In this document: positions 14,859 to 21,717 of the stretch, in pieces
Layout of the letters: every line of letters starts with the position of its first letter
Position numbering within the stretch: the first letter of the stretch is position 1
NCBI GenBank assembly: GCA_030038765.1
Contig: JASHRA010000187.1
Coordinates: forward strand, 1 to 22,217
From: Candidatus Dormiibacterota bacterium
GTDB taxonomy: Bacteria > Chloroflexota > Dormibacteria > Aeolococcales > Bog-877
DNA: 22,217 nt
Direction of reading: 5' to 3'
Notes under the pieces: generated by a model
What the model saw: the letters and a program-made list of their open reading frames with translations, nothing else
Database searches by the model: none
Told to the model about the DNA's origin: nothing
Translations under genes and position numbers: made by a program

Positions 14859-15201
14859 GTCCGCGGCGGCGCTCGTCCAAGGCGGCCCGCATCAGCCGCG
14901 CCTGCACCTGGAAGAGGATCTCTCCGACGTGGTCCGGGTGACGGTCGCCGCCGAGGGCGAGGCGCAGTCTGGGGTCGACCGAACTGGCCAGCGCGCAGAC
15001 CCGGTCCCAGGAGCTGCCCGCCACCCAGGGGGCGCGCCGCAGGCGACAGAGCTCGACCTCCTCCAGGAGCTGGTCCGAGGCCAGCAGGCGCTGCCTCGGG
15101 GTGCGCCGGTGGCGGGAGCGGAAGACCTCCTGGGCCCGGGCCGCGCTGATCTGCAGCGCCGTGGCCTCGTAGGGGTTCCGCGAAGCGCCCGCCATCGACA
15201 T
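14824..15201 (-). CDS. Small protein of unknown function upstream of the PfkB kinase
   Basis: About 125 residues, Arg- and Leu-rich and mostly helical; I do not recognise a family. Notable stretches are ATALQISAARAQEVFRSRHR near the N-terminus and GEILFQVQARLMRAALDERR near the C-terminus. There are two cysteines and no membrane segment. ATG codons at 15213, 15210, 15201 and 15195 are in frame. TATGAT (15214-15209) is a good -10 box that overlaps the first two and stands seven bases before 15201, so I choose 15201 as a leaderless start. The 3' end overlaps the possible TTG start of the kinase, so the two are likely translated together. Confidence 0.7.
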   Translation of the reverse strand: MSMAGASRNPYEATALQISAARAQEVFRSRHRRTPRQRLLASDQLLEEVELCRLRRAPWVAGSSWDRVCALASSVDPRLRLALGGDRHPDHVGEILFQVQARLMRAALDERRRGLAPVIPLFPLA

Positions 15202-15208
15202 GGGCGCC

Positions 15209-15237
15209 ATCATACGCAGCGCCCGATTGCCTATCCT
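15209..15237. promoter_or_regulatory. Back-to-back -10 boxes between the small unknown gene and the Nudix gene
   Basis: TATGAT (reverse, 15214-15209) lies seven bases before ATG 15201, and TATCCT (forward, 15232-15237) lies eight bases before ATG 15246. Both predict very short leaders. The forward promoter's -35 position would coincide with the reverse -10, so the two starts may compete. Confidence 0.5.
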
Positions 15238-15245
15238 CAGCCTGG

Positions 15246-15830
15246 ATGAGCCACGCCGAAGCCGGCCCCGAGGTCCTCCTCGTCAGCGAGGAGCGCTTCA
15301 GCGGACGCCTGATCAGCCTGAGCGTCGACCGGGTCCGGCTGCACACCGGGTCCGAGGCGGAGCGGGAGGTGGTGCACCACCCGGGAGGCGTCGGCATCGT
15401 GGCCGTGGACGACGAGGGCGCGGTGCTCCTGGTGCGGCAGTACCGCCACCCCGCCCAGGAGCTGCTCTGGGAGATCCCGGCGGGGGGCAGGGAGAGCGGC
15501 GAGTCGGCGCTGGAGACGGCGCGCCGCGAGCTCGCCGAGGAGACCGGCTACGCCGCCGAGGCCTGGCTCGGGGTGGGCGCCACCTTCCTCGCCCCCGGCT
15601 ACAGCACGGAGCTGCTCTGGTACTTCCAGGCCACCGGGCTGGCCCGGGTGGGGGAGCCGGACCCGGACCCGGACGAGTACCTGGAGGCGCGCTACTTCAC
15701 CCCCGGGGAGGTGTCGGAGCTGATCTCTCGCGGTGAGCTGAGGGACGCGAAGACCCTGGCCGGCCTGGCCCTGGCCGGCTTCCTGGGCGCCCTGGGCCGG
15801 GGTGCGGGCGGCGGGGAGAGCGGCACTTGA
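15246..15830 (+). CDS. Nudix hydrolase, ADP-ribose pyrophosphatase type
   Basis: A 194-residue Nudix enzyme resembling ADP-ribose pyrophosphatases, which split ADP-ribose to AMP and ribose 5-phosphate in the cytosol. The complete Nudix box is present as GGRESGE followed by RRELAEETGY (about residues 78-101), matching Gx5Ex7REUxEExGU. The upstream WEIPAGG and RQYRHPAQ motifs, and the FLAPGYSTELLWYF strand with a typical E after the box, also fit this subfamily. The C-terminus is an Ala/Gly-rich tail. Start ATG 15246 fits the first beta strand (EVLLVSEERFSGRLISL). Its stop overlaps the start of the next gene by four bases. Confidence 0.93.
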   Translation: MSHAEAGPEVLLVSEERFSGRLISLSVDRVRLHTGSEAEREVVHHPGGVGIVAVDDEGAVLLVRQYRHPAQELLWEIPAGGRESGESALETARRELAEETGYAAEAWLGVGATFLAPGYSTELLWYFQATGLARVGEPDPDPDEYLEARYFTPGEVSELISRGELRDAKTLAGLALAGFLGALGRGAGGGESGT

Positions 15831-16228
15831 TCTCGGAGGAGCTGTCGGTCGACACCTCCGCCTCGCACGTCGTCGACCTGACGCCCCAGCTGGCCCAGTT
15901 CTGCAACGGCAAGGGAGACGGGCTGGCGCAGGCCTTCCTGCCCCACGCCACGGCAGCCCTGGCCCTGATCGAGCTGGGCTCCGGCTCCGAGGAGGACCTC
16001 CTGGAACTGATCGGGGAGCTGCTGCCGCCGGAGCGCCAGTACCGGCACCAGCACGGCCACCGGGGCCACGGCCGCGACCACCTGGTCCCGGCCCTGCTGG
16101 GCAGCTCGGTCACCATCCCCGTGCTCGGGGGGCGCCCCCTGCTCGGCACCTGGCAGAGCCTGGCCCTGGTCGACACCAACCGGGACAACACCCGGCGCCG
16201 GGTCCGGCTCAGCTTCCTGGCCGGCTGA
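15827..16228 (+). CDS. YjbQ/UPF0047 family protein
   Basis: A 133-residue YjbQ-family protein, a small trimeric enzyme fold reported to have weak thiamine-phosphate synthase activity; the real role is unclear. Family features are FLPHATAALALIE (His40), a run of histidines at about 74-85 (HQHGHRGHGRDH) and LLGSSVTIPVLGGRPLLGTWQSLALVD near the C-terminus. The usual Asn-Ala-x-Ala-His stretch is altered to HGRDH and the Asn/Asp after the first His motif are lost, so activity may differ. The start is TTG 15827, sharing TTGA with the Nudix stop; GGGGAG (15813-15818) eight bases upstream supports it. Confidence 0.88.
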   Translation: MISEELSVDTSASHVVDLTPQLAQFCNGKGDGLAQAFLPHATAALALIELGSGSEEDLLELIGELLPPERQYRHQHGHRGHGRDHLVPALLGSSVTIPVLGGRPLLGTWQSLALVDTNRDNTRRRVRLSFLAG

Positions 16229-16246
16229 GCCCGGAGGTCAGCCGGC
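16220..16246. terminator. Shared hairpin between convergent YjbQ and EF-G2-like genes
   Basis: GCCGGCTGA (16220-16228) pairs perfectly with TCAGCCGGC (16238-16246) around a nine-base loop. The stop codons of both convergent genes are inside the stem. It probably acts as a two-way terminator or mRNA end protector; no U-tract is present. Confidence 0.6.
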
Positions 16247-18280
16247 TCCCGCCTCCCGGCCCCGCTGCTGGCGCCGGCCCTCGATGATGGGCTGGGCCAC
16301 CTGGCCCGGCACCTCCTCGTAGTGGCTGAAGGTCATGGAGTAGCGGCCCCGCCCCTGGGTCATGGCCCGCAGTTCGATGGGGAAGCGGTACATCTCGGCC
16401 AGGGGGGCCTTGGCCGCCACCTGCTCCAGGCCGCCGCCGAGCGGCGTCATGCCGCCGATGCGGCCGCGCCGGGAGTTGAGGTGCCCGATGACGTCGCCCA
16501 TGCTGGCCGCCGGCACCACCACCTGCACGTCCATGACCGGCTCCAGGAGGTAGGCGCCGGCCTTCTCGACCGCCTCCCTCATGGCCATCGAGCCGGCCAG
16601 CTGGAAGGCGATGTCCTTGCCGTCGACGGGATGGGTGGAACCGTCCACCAGGCGCACCCTGAGGTCGACCAGGGGGAAGCCGGCCAGCACGCCCTGCTCC
16701 AGGGTCTGCCGGACCCCCTTCTCGACCGAGGGCCGGAACTGCTGGGGGATGGCGCCGCCGAAGATCTTGTCCTCCCAGACGAAGCCCTCGCCCCGGGGCA
16801 GGGGCTCGATCTCGATGGTGCAGTCGCCGTACAGGCCCGCTCCCCCGGACTGTTTCTTGTACTTGTGCTGCTGGCGCGAGGTGCCCCGGATCGCCTCCTG
16901 GTAGGGGACCTGGGGCACCTCCAGGACGGCCTCGACCTGGTACTTGCGGCGCAGCTTCTCCAGGGTCACGTCGAGGTGCACGTCACCCAGGCCGTGGAGC
17001 AGGGTCTCGTGGGTCGCCGCCTCGCGCTCCAGGGAGAGGGTGGGGTCCTCCTCCAGGATGTGGGCGAGCCCGGACTGGATCTTCTCCTCGTCGCCCTTGG
17101 ACTTGGGCCTCACGGCCATGGTGTAGGAAGCGGGCGGGAACTCGATGGCCGGCTCCGCCGCCACCCCCCGGGGGCCGAGCGTGTCGCCCGTCGCCACGTG
17201 GAGCAGCTTGGTGGCGGCGCCGATCTCGCCGGCCGAGAGCTGGTCGACCGGCTCCATGGTCTTTCCCCGGGGACGGAGGGGGCGCGCGATCCGCTCCTCG
17301 CCGCCGCCGCGGGCATTGAAGACGTGGGCGTCGGCGCGCAGCTTGCCGCGCAGGACCCGGAAGTAGGAGATCTTGCCGAAGGGGTCGGCCACGGTCTTGA
17401 AGAAGAACAGCGTCGGGGACCCGTCTGGGTCCTCCGGCGCTGGGACCTGGATCAGCCTGGTCAGCGCCTCCAGGATCCGCTTGGCGCCCATGGTCTGGGC
17501 CGGGGCCGCCACCAGCACCGGGGCCAGGCGGCCGTCGGAGGTGGCCGCGCGGAGCGCCTGCTCCAGCTGCTCCACGCCCGGCTCCTCGCCCTCCAGGTAG
17601 CGCTCCAACATGGCGTCGTCGGTCTCCGCCACCGCCTCGACCATCTCCTGGCGGCGTCGGGAAGCCTGTTCCTGGAGCTCGGCCGGGCAGTCCGCCTCGG
17701 AGTAGCCCCCCTGGGAGTCGAACATGTGGGCCCGCATCGAGACCAGGTCCACGGCCCCCTTGAAGGCGTGCTCCGCGCCGATCGGGATCTGCAGGGCCAC
17801 CGGCTTGGGGCTGAGCCGCTGCTGCAGGCCGGAGAGCGTCGCCTCGAAGTCGGCGTGCTCTCGGTCCAGCTTGGTGATGACGACGATCCGGGGCAGACCC
17901 CGCTCGCCCAGGAGGGCCCAGGCGCTCTCGGCCCCGACCGGGACCTCGGACCCCGACGGGGCGGCCACCACCAGCACGGCGGCGTCGGCCACGCTCAGCG
18001 CCGCCCGCACCTCCCCCTCGAAGTCCTGGAAGCCGGGGGCGTCGAGGAGGGTCAGTCCGGTGCCCTCCCAGACCAGCTGGGCGATCCCGAGCTGGACCGA
18101 GATGTGGCGGCGCTGCTCCTCCGGCTCGTAGTCCAGCAGGGCCGTTCCCTGGTCGGTGGAGCCGAGCCGCGGCACCGCGCCGGCGGCGAAGAGGAGCGAC
18201 TCGGCCAGCGTCGTCTTGCCGTCGTGGCTGTGGCCGAGGATGACGACGTTGGCCCCGGCTCCCCCACTGCCCTGTGCCAT
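16238..18280 (-). CDS. EF-G2-like translational GTPase
   Basis: A 680-residue EF-G paralogue with all five domains. The P-loop GHSHDGKT is at 16-23. G3 reads DAPGFQDF (80-87), where the catalytic histidine of DTPGH is Phe; G4 reads TKLD (136-139) instead of NKxD. Switch 1 lacks the ERGITI sequence and has QRRHISVQ. C-terminal domains IV and V are recognisable (VDGKDIAFQLAGSMAMREAVEKAG, EPVMDVQVVVPAASMGDVIGHLN). Similar catalytic-residue changes occur in actinobacterial EF-G2, which lacks normal ribosome-dependent GTPase activity. The role may be ribosome protection or recycling under stress; this is inference. The start ATG 18280 follows TAGAAT by eight bases, implying a very short leader. 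Confidence 0.92.
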   Translation of the reverse strand: MAQGSGGAGANVVILGHSHDGKTTLAESLLFAAGAVPRLGSTDQGTALLDYEPEEQRRHISVQLGIAQLVWEGTGLTLLDAPGFQDFEGEVRAALSVADAAVLVVAAPSGSEVPVGAESAWALLGERGLPRIVVITKLDREHADFEATLSGLQQRLSPKPVALQIPIGAEHAFKGAVDLVSMRAHMFDSQGGYSEADCPAELQEQASRRRQEMVEAVAETDDAMLERYLEGEEPGVEQLEQALRAATSDGRLAPVLVAAPAQTMGAKRILEALTRLIQVPAPEDPDGSPTLFFFKTVADPFGKISYFRVLRGKLRADAHVFNARGGGEERIARPLRPRGKTMEPVDQLSAGEIGAATKLLHVATGDTLGPRGVAAEPAIEFPPASYTMAVRPKSKGDEEKIQSGLAHILEEDPTLSLEREAATHETLLHGLGDVHLDVTLEKLRRKYQVEAVLEVPQVPYQEAIRGTSRQQHKYKKQSGGAGLYGDCTIEIEPLPRGEGFVWEDKIFGGAIPQQFRPSVEKGVRQTLEQGVLAGFPLVDLRVRLVDGSTHPVDGKDIAFQLAGSMAMREAVEKAGAYLLEPVMDVQVVVPAASMGDVIGHLNSRRGRIGGMTPLGGGLEQVAAKAPLAEMYRFPIELRAMTQGRGRYSMTFSHYEEVPGQVAQPIIEGRRQQRGREAGAG

Positions 18281-18288
18281 GGGGCCTG

Positions 18289-18294
18289 ATTCTA
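18289..18294 (-). promoter_or_regulatory. -10 box of the EF-G2-like gene
   Basis: TAGAAT on the reverse strand, eight bases before ATG 18280, in the 37-base gap to the divergent folP. No clear -35. Confidence 0.45.
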
Positions 18295-18304
18295 GGCACG
18301 CCCC

Positions 18305-18310
18305 AGGAGG
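18305..18310 (+). promoter_or_regulatory. Ribosome binding site deciding the folP start
   Basis: AGGAGG seven bases before GTG 18318. It argues that the long N-terminal extension of FolP is truly translated. Confidence 0.7.
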
Positions 18311-18317
18311 GGAGCGG

Positions 18318-19427
18318 GTGGCCCAGACTGCGCACGTGGAGGCGGAAGCGGAGCGGGCGCCGAGGCTCCGCCTGGAGCCCCCCTACCCGGAGCTGCCGGC
18401 CGGGCCCGCGGGCCGGGTCAGGCTCCGGTGGCGGGCCCCGGCCGGGGAGGGCGGTGACGGGGCCGGAGCCGGGCTTGCTGCCCCCGGGGAGCTCTTCGAG
18501 GGCCAGATCGCGGCCCTGGAGCGGGGCCTGCCGCGGCCGGAGCTCCGCTCCCCGGCGGAGAGGGCGCTGGCGGTGGCGCTCCGGGCCCTCAGCGGGCCCC
18601 CGGGGCCGCTTCGCTTCCGCGACCTGACCTGGGAGTTCGGCCGCCGTACCTACACCATGGGCGTGGTCAACGTCACCCCCGACTCCTTCAGCGGCGACGG
18701 GGTGGGGGACGACCCGGGGTCGGCGCTGGAGCGGGCCCGGCAGCTGGTCTCGGAGGGTGCGGACGCCATCGACCTGGGGGGGGAGAGCACCCGGCCCGGA
18801 CACCGGCCGGTGGCCCTGGAGCAGGAGCTGCGCCGGGTCCTCCCGGCCCTGGAGCGGATGCGCGGCCGGCTCTCCGTCCCCATCTTCATCGACACCTCCA
18901 AGGCCGAGGTGGCGCGGCGCGCGCTGGAGCTGGGGGCGGACGCCATCAACGACGTCTGGGGCCTGCGGCGGGACCCGGCCATGGCGGGCGTGGTGGCGGC
19001 CGCGGGAGTGCCCGTGGTCTGCATGCACAACCAGGAGGGCCACCAGTACCGAGACCTGATGGCGGAGCTGGAGCGGGGCCTGCGCCGCTCCCTGGAGCTG
19101 GCCGCCGCGGCCGGCATCCCCGAGAGCGACGTGGTCCTGGATCCCGGGATCGGGTTCGGGAAGGTGCGGGGCCAGAACTTCGAGGTGCTGCGCCGCCTGC
19201 CCGAGCTGCGCCTGCTGGGGAGGCCGCTCCTGCTCGGGACCTCGCGCAAGTCGCTGATCGGGTGGCTGCTGGACGACCGGCCCGTGGAGGGCCGGCTGCT
19301 GGGGACGGCGGCCACGGTCGCCTGGTCGGTGGCGGCCGGCGCGGACGTGGTCCGGGTCCACGACGTGGCCGCCATCCGGGACGTGGTCCGGGTCACCGAC
19401 GCGCTGGCACGGGGGCTGCCGTCCTGA
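18318..19427 (+). CDS. folP: Dihydropteroate synthase with a long N-terminal extension
   Basis: FolP joins p-aminobenzoate and the pterin diphosphate in folate synthesis. All core motifs are present: MGVVNVTPDSFS (114-125), DLGGESTRPG (152-161), FIDTSK (190-195), INDVWG (210-215), VCMHN, DPGIGFGK (275-282), GTSRKSLIG (307-315) and VRVHDV (345-350). The catalytic core only begins near residue 110, so about 110 residues precede it; this part has Pro/Arg-rich and helical stretches (ELFEGQIAALERGLP) that I do not recognise. The start GTG 18318 has AGGAGG seven bases before. FolK follows with a four-base overlap. A folB gene, often between the two, is absent. Confidence 0.95.
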   Translation: MAQTAHVEAEAERAPRLRLEPPYPELPAGPAGRVRLRWRAPAGEGGDGAGAGLAAPGELFEGQIAALERGLPRPELRSPAERALAVALRALSGPPGPLRFRDLTWEFGRRTYTMGVVNVTPDSFSGDGVGDDPGSALERARQLVSEGADAIDLGGESTRPGHRPVALEQELRRVLPALERMRGRLSVPIFIDTSKAEVARRALELGADAINDVWGLRRDPAMAGVVAAAGVPVVCMHNQEGHQYRDLMAELERGLRRSLELAAAAGIPESDVVLDPGIGFGKVRGQNFEVLRRLPELRLLGRPLLLGTSRKSLIGWLLDDRPVEGRLLGTAATVAWSVAAGADVVRVHDVAAIRDVVRVTDALARGLPS

Positions 19428-20029
19428 GCCGGAGCTCCGCCCCGCCGGAGCCGGCGGCCGCGGTCAGCGCCCTGCTGGCGCTGGGCAGCAACCTGCCTCC
19501 CCGCGAGCGCTGGCTGGACCTAGGCCTGGAGTCGCTGCTGGCACAGGGGGTGGAGCTCCAGAGCGCCAGCCCCCGCTGGAACACGGCCCCCATCGGCGCG
19601 GCACCCCAGCCGGACTACCTCGACCAGCTGCTGCTGCTGAGGGGTACCCTGGAGCCCCTGGGCTGGCTCCGGGCCGCCCGGGCGGCGGAGGCCGCAGCGG
19701 GCCGGCTGCGCTCGCTGGCGGCCGGACCGCGGACCCTCGACGTGGACGTCATCCTCGTCGAGGGAGAGAGCCGCGAGGGTCCTGAGCTCATCCTTCCCCA
19801 CCCGGCCCTGCTGACGCGTCCCTACCTTCTGCTGGGCGCGGCCGCGCTGGTCCCGGACTGGCGCCTCCCGGGCTCGGGCCGGACCCTGGCGGAGCTGGCG
19901 CGGGCCCGGCTGGCCGGACCCTGGCGGCCCCCGGCGCCTAGAGGGGGAGCCGATCCGCCAGCGCCGGGGTCGCCCGCAGCGTCGCCGCCACCGCCTGGCA
20001 GATGGGCTCCAGGTCGGCGGGCTGGTTGA
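19424..20029 (+). CDS. folK: 6-hydroxymethyl-dihydropterin pyrophosphokinase
   Basis: FolK activates hydroxymethyl-dihydropterin for FolP. Features are ALLALGSNLPPRERWL at the N-terminus, PQPDYLDQLLLL, the metal-binding GPRTLDVDVIL with both aspartates, and LPHPALLTRPYLLLGAAAL. No ATG, GTG or TTG lies in frame between 19262 (inside folP) and the conserved start, so I assign CTG 19424, which overlaps the folP stop as CTGA in the way coupled ATGA starts do. The family is usually about 160 residues; here the last 30 or so residues are a Pro/Gly-rich tail that overlaps the convergent unknown gene by 92 bases. Confidence 0.88.
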   Translation: MSRSSAPPEPAAAVSALLALGSNLPPRERWLDLGLESLLAQGVELQSASPRWNTAPIGAAPQPDYLDQLLLLRGTLEPLGWLRAARAAEAAAGRLRSLAAGPRTLDVDVILVEGESREGPELILPHPALLTRPYLLLGAAALVPDWRLPGSGRTLAELARARLAGPWRPPAPRGGADPPAPGSPAASPPPPGRWAPGRRAG

Positions 20030-20564
20030 GGTCGAGCTCCCAGGACTGCTCCGCGAAGAAGCGATCGACCCAGACCGCTCCCTCCCGGATGGCCAACTCG
20101 AGGCGGAGGATGCGTCCCTGCTGGTCCGGGACGGAGCGGTTCAGCAGCCCCTCCACGCTCTGGATCCAGGCGTCGACCTCGCCCAGCTCGCTGAGCTCGT
20201 AGCCCCCGTCGCCGAGGCCGTACTCGGCCACCAGCTCGATGAAGGCGCGGGGACGGCCCCGGTGGCTGCAGGTCTCGTCCTCCTCGTGGTAGAGGTCGCA
20301 CTCGCTGCCCGGGCCGTAGACGCCGACGTAGGTGAGGAGCGCGTCCCAGTGGAAGTGGAGGCGGGCCCCGTAGCGCTCCTCGGTCTCGCTCTGGCCCAGC
20401 CGCACCGAGACGTGGAAGGTGCGCTCCCCGGTCCCGGGCTCCAGCTCGTGGACCACGTCCTCGGCCACCAGCGAGGTCCGGGCCAGGCCGTCGATGAGGT
20501 CTGCCGCCAGCTCCTCGTAGGTCGGGAATTCGGGCGCCGGGTGCTCCTGCCGCTGCTCCGCCAT
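19938..20564 (-). CDS. Acidic protein of unknown function downstream of the FemAB-like gene
   Basis: A 208-residue soluble, acidic protein; I do not recognise a family. The middle is well ordered and rich in aromatic residues (RYGARLHFHWDALLTYVGVYG), followed by a charged segment with His and Cys (DLYHEEDETCSHRG) and a hydrophobic-acidic C-terminal half (EGAVWVDRFFAEQSWELDLNQ). The start ATG 20564 shares one base with the FemAB-like stop (TGATG), with GGGGGAGACGG just upstream as Shine-Dalgarno, so the two are coupled. A frame continuing upstream to 20804 lies inside the FemAB-like gene and is not real. The 3' end overlaps folK. Confidence 0.8.
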   Translation of the reverse strand: MAEQRQEHPAPEFPTYEELAADLIDGLARTSLVAEDVVHELEPGTGERTFHVSVRLGQSETEERYGARLHFHWDALLTYVGVYGPGSECDLYHEEDETCSHRGRPRAFIELVAEYGLGDGGYELSELGEVDAWIQSVEGLLNRSVPDQQGRILRLELAIREGAVWVDRFFAEQSWELDLNQPADLEPICQAVAATLRATPALADRLPL

Positions 20565-21571
20565 CACCGTCTCCCCCTGGTCCTGACCCGATGCCGGAGC
20601 GAGTCCGCGAGCGCCAGCGCCGCCCGCCCGCCGGGACGCAGGGCGAGGGAGCGGGAGCCGGCGTAGCGGATCTCGGTGCCCCCGAACCCCCGCTTGAACT
20701 GGGCCAGCCCGTGCCAGGGATGCGAGGGCTCCTCGGTCTCGGGGACGCCCCAGAGATCGTAGCCAGAGCAGCCCATGGCCCGGGCCTCGAGCATGGCCCG
20801 CCACTGCAGCAGCTGGTTGGGCATGAGCTGCCGGTGCGCCCCGGTCGCACCCCCATAGAGGTAGACGCCGGAGCCGGCGAAGCTGGCCATCATCAGCGCC
20901 GCCACCGGCTCGCCCTCGACCCGCGCCACCAGTACTCGGAGCGACTCGCCCAGCTCGCGGCGCACGGCCTCCAGGTGCGACCGGCGGGGGAGGTGGATCC
21001 GCTGGCGGGCCTCGGTGGCCCGGAGGCAGAGGTCGAGCGGCGCCAGGTCCCCGCTGGCGGAGACGGTGACGCCCCGGCGCTCGGCCAGGCGGATGTTGTA
21101 GCGGGCCTTGGCGTGGAACTGGGCCATCAGCGCCTCCGGCGGGCAGCGGAGGTCCACCACCAGGGTGGCCCTGGGCTGGCGCGGGGGCACCGGCTCCCAG
21201 CCCAGCCAGGGGTGCTGGGGCGGGACCTCACCCTCGCCCCAGGGGACCTCCACCTCCAGCGCCAGCGAGCGGCGGTCGCGGCCCAGCGCGAGCAGCGCGT
21301 GCGCCGCGGCCGAGAAGGCGGCCAGGTCCCCGGCGGCGCAGACCGGACCCCTCGGGACATAGATCCGTGTGAAGCCCGGCAGCCAGCTCCGTCCCACCTG
21401 GGCGGAGATGGGGAGGCACCCCGAAGGGGTCTCCACCTGGAGCCGGACCGTCTCCCAGCCGGCGCCGGCCTGGACCTCCCCCCAGCCGTGGGACTGCAGC
21501 AGGTTCGCTCCCGGCCAGGCCCCCAGCCGGTGATCCCACTCGGCCCCCCCGGGGCCGCTGAGCTCGGTCAC
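20564..21571 (-). CDS. FemAB/FemX-like aminoacyltransferase
   Basis: A 335-residue protein of the FemABX family with GNAT-like domains, whose known members add amino acids from aminoacyl-tRNA to the peptidoglycan side chain. Visible family features are LLQSHGWGEVQAGAGWE at the N-terminus, FTRIYVPRGPV, FHAKARYNIRLAERRGV (about 150-167), GEPVAALMMASFAGSGVYLYGGATGAHRQLMPNQLLQW and GCSGYDLWGVPE followed by LAQFKRGFGG near the C-terminus. It may instead be one of the family's non-peptidoglycan GNAT-type members. The start is GTG 21571; a -10-like CACAAT lies seven bases upstream. It is translationally coupled to the acidic protein downstream. Confidence 0.9.
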   Translation of the reverse strand: MTELSGPGGAEWDHRLGAWPGANLLQSHGWGEVQAGAGWETVRLQVETPSGCLPISAQVGRSWLPGFTRIYVPRGPVCAAGDLAAFSAAAHALLALGRDRRSLALEVEVPWGEGEVPPQHPWLGWEPVPPRQPRATLVVDLRCPPEALMAQFHAKARYNIRLAERRGVTVSASGDLAPLDLCLRATEARQRIHLPRRSHLEAVRRELGESLRVLVARVEGEPVAALMMASFAGSGVYLYGGATGAHRQLMPNQLLQWRAMLEARAMGCSGYDLWGVPETEEPSHPWHGLAQFKRGFGGTEIRYAGSRSLALRPGGRAALALADSLRHRVRTRGRR

Positions 21572-21639
21572 CTGCGAGATTGTGGCAGCCGGCCCTCCGG
21601 CGGTTGCCTCGAATGGCCCGGAATCGCCCCCCTCCCTGT

Positions 21640-21664
21640 GCTAGTATCGCGCCGACCGCTAGTG
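21640..21664 (+). promoter_or_regulatory. Promoter/operator-like repeat upstream of the DUF4388 gene
   Basis: GCTAGT occurs at 21640-21645 and again at 21659-21664, 19 bases apart (about two helical turns). The first copy overlaps TAGTAT (21642-21647), a likely -10. The arrangement could be an operator over the start site. Confidence 0.35.
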
Positions 21665-21668
21665 GGGA

Positions 21669-21705
21669 GGGCGGACCCGAGGCATGCTCGGGGTGCCCTA
21701 AGGAG
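21669..21705 (+). other. Structured leader and ribosome binding site of the DUF4388 gene
   Basis: A nested hairpin: GGGC (21669-21672) with GCCC (21695-21698) encloses CCCGAG (21676-21681) paired with CTCGGG (21687-21692) around GCATG. AAGGAG follows at once (21700-21705), twelve bases before the ATG. The stem could control ribosome access. Confidence 0.4.
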
Positions 21706-21717
21706 CAGTTCTCAAGG

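Noticed and set aside
16322..18289. Forward 655-codon frame opposite the EF-G2-like gene
   Set aside because: Low-complexity composition and exact antisense position; the reverse frame has full EF-G domain motifs.
16983..19361. Reverse 792-codon frame spanning EF-G2-like and folP genes
   Set aside because: It crosses two genes on opposite strands in a third frame and codes Pro/Arg/Gly-rich filler.
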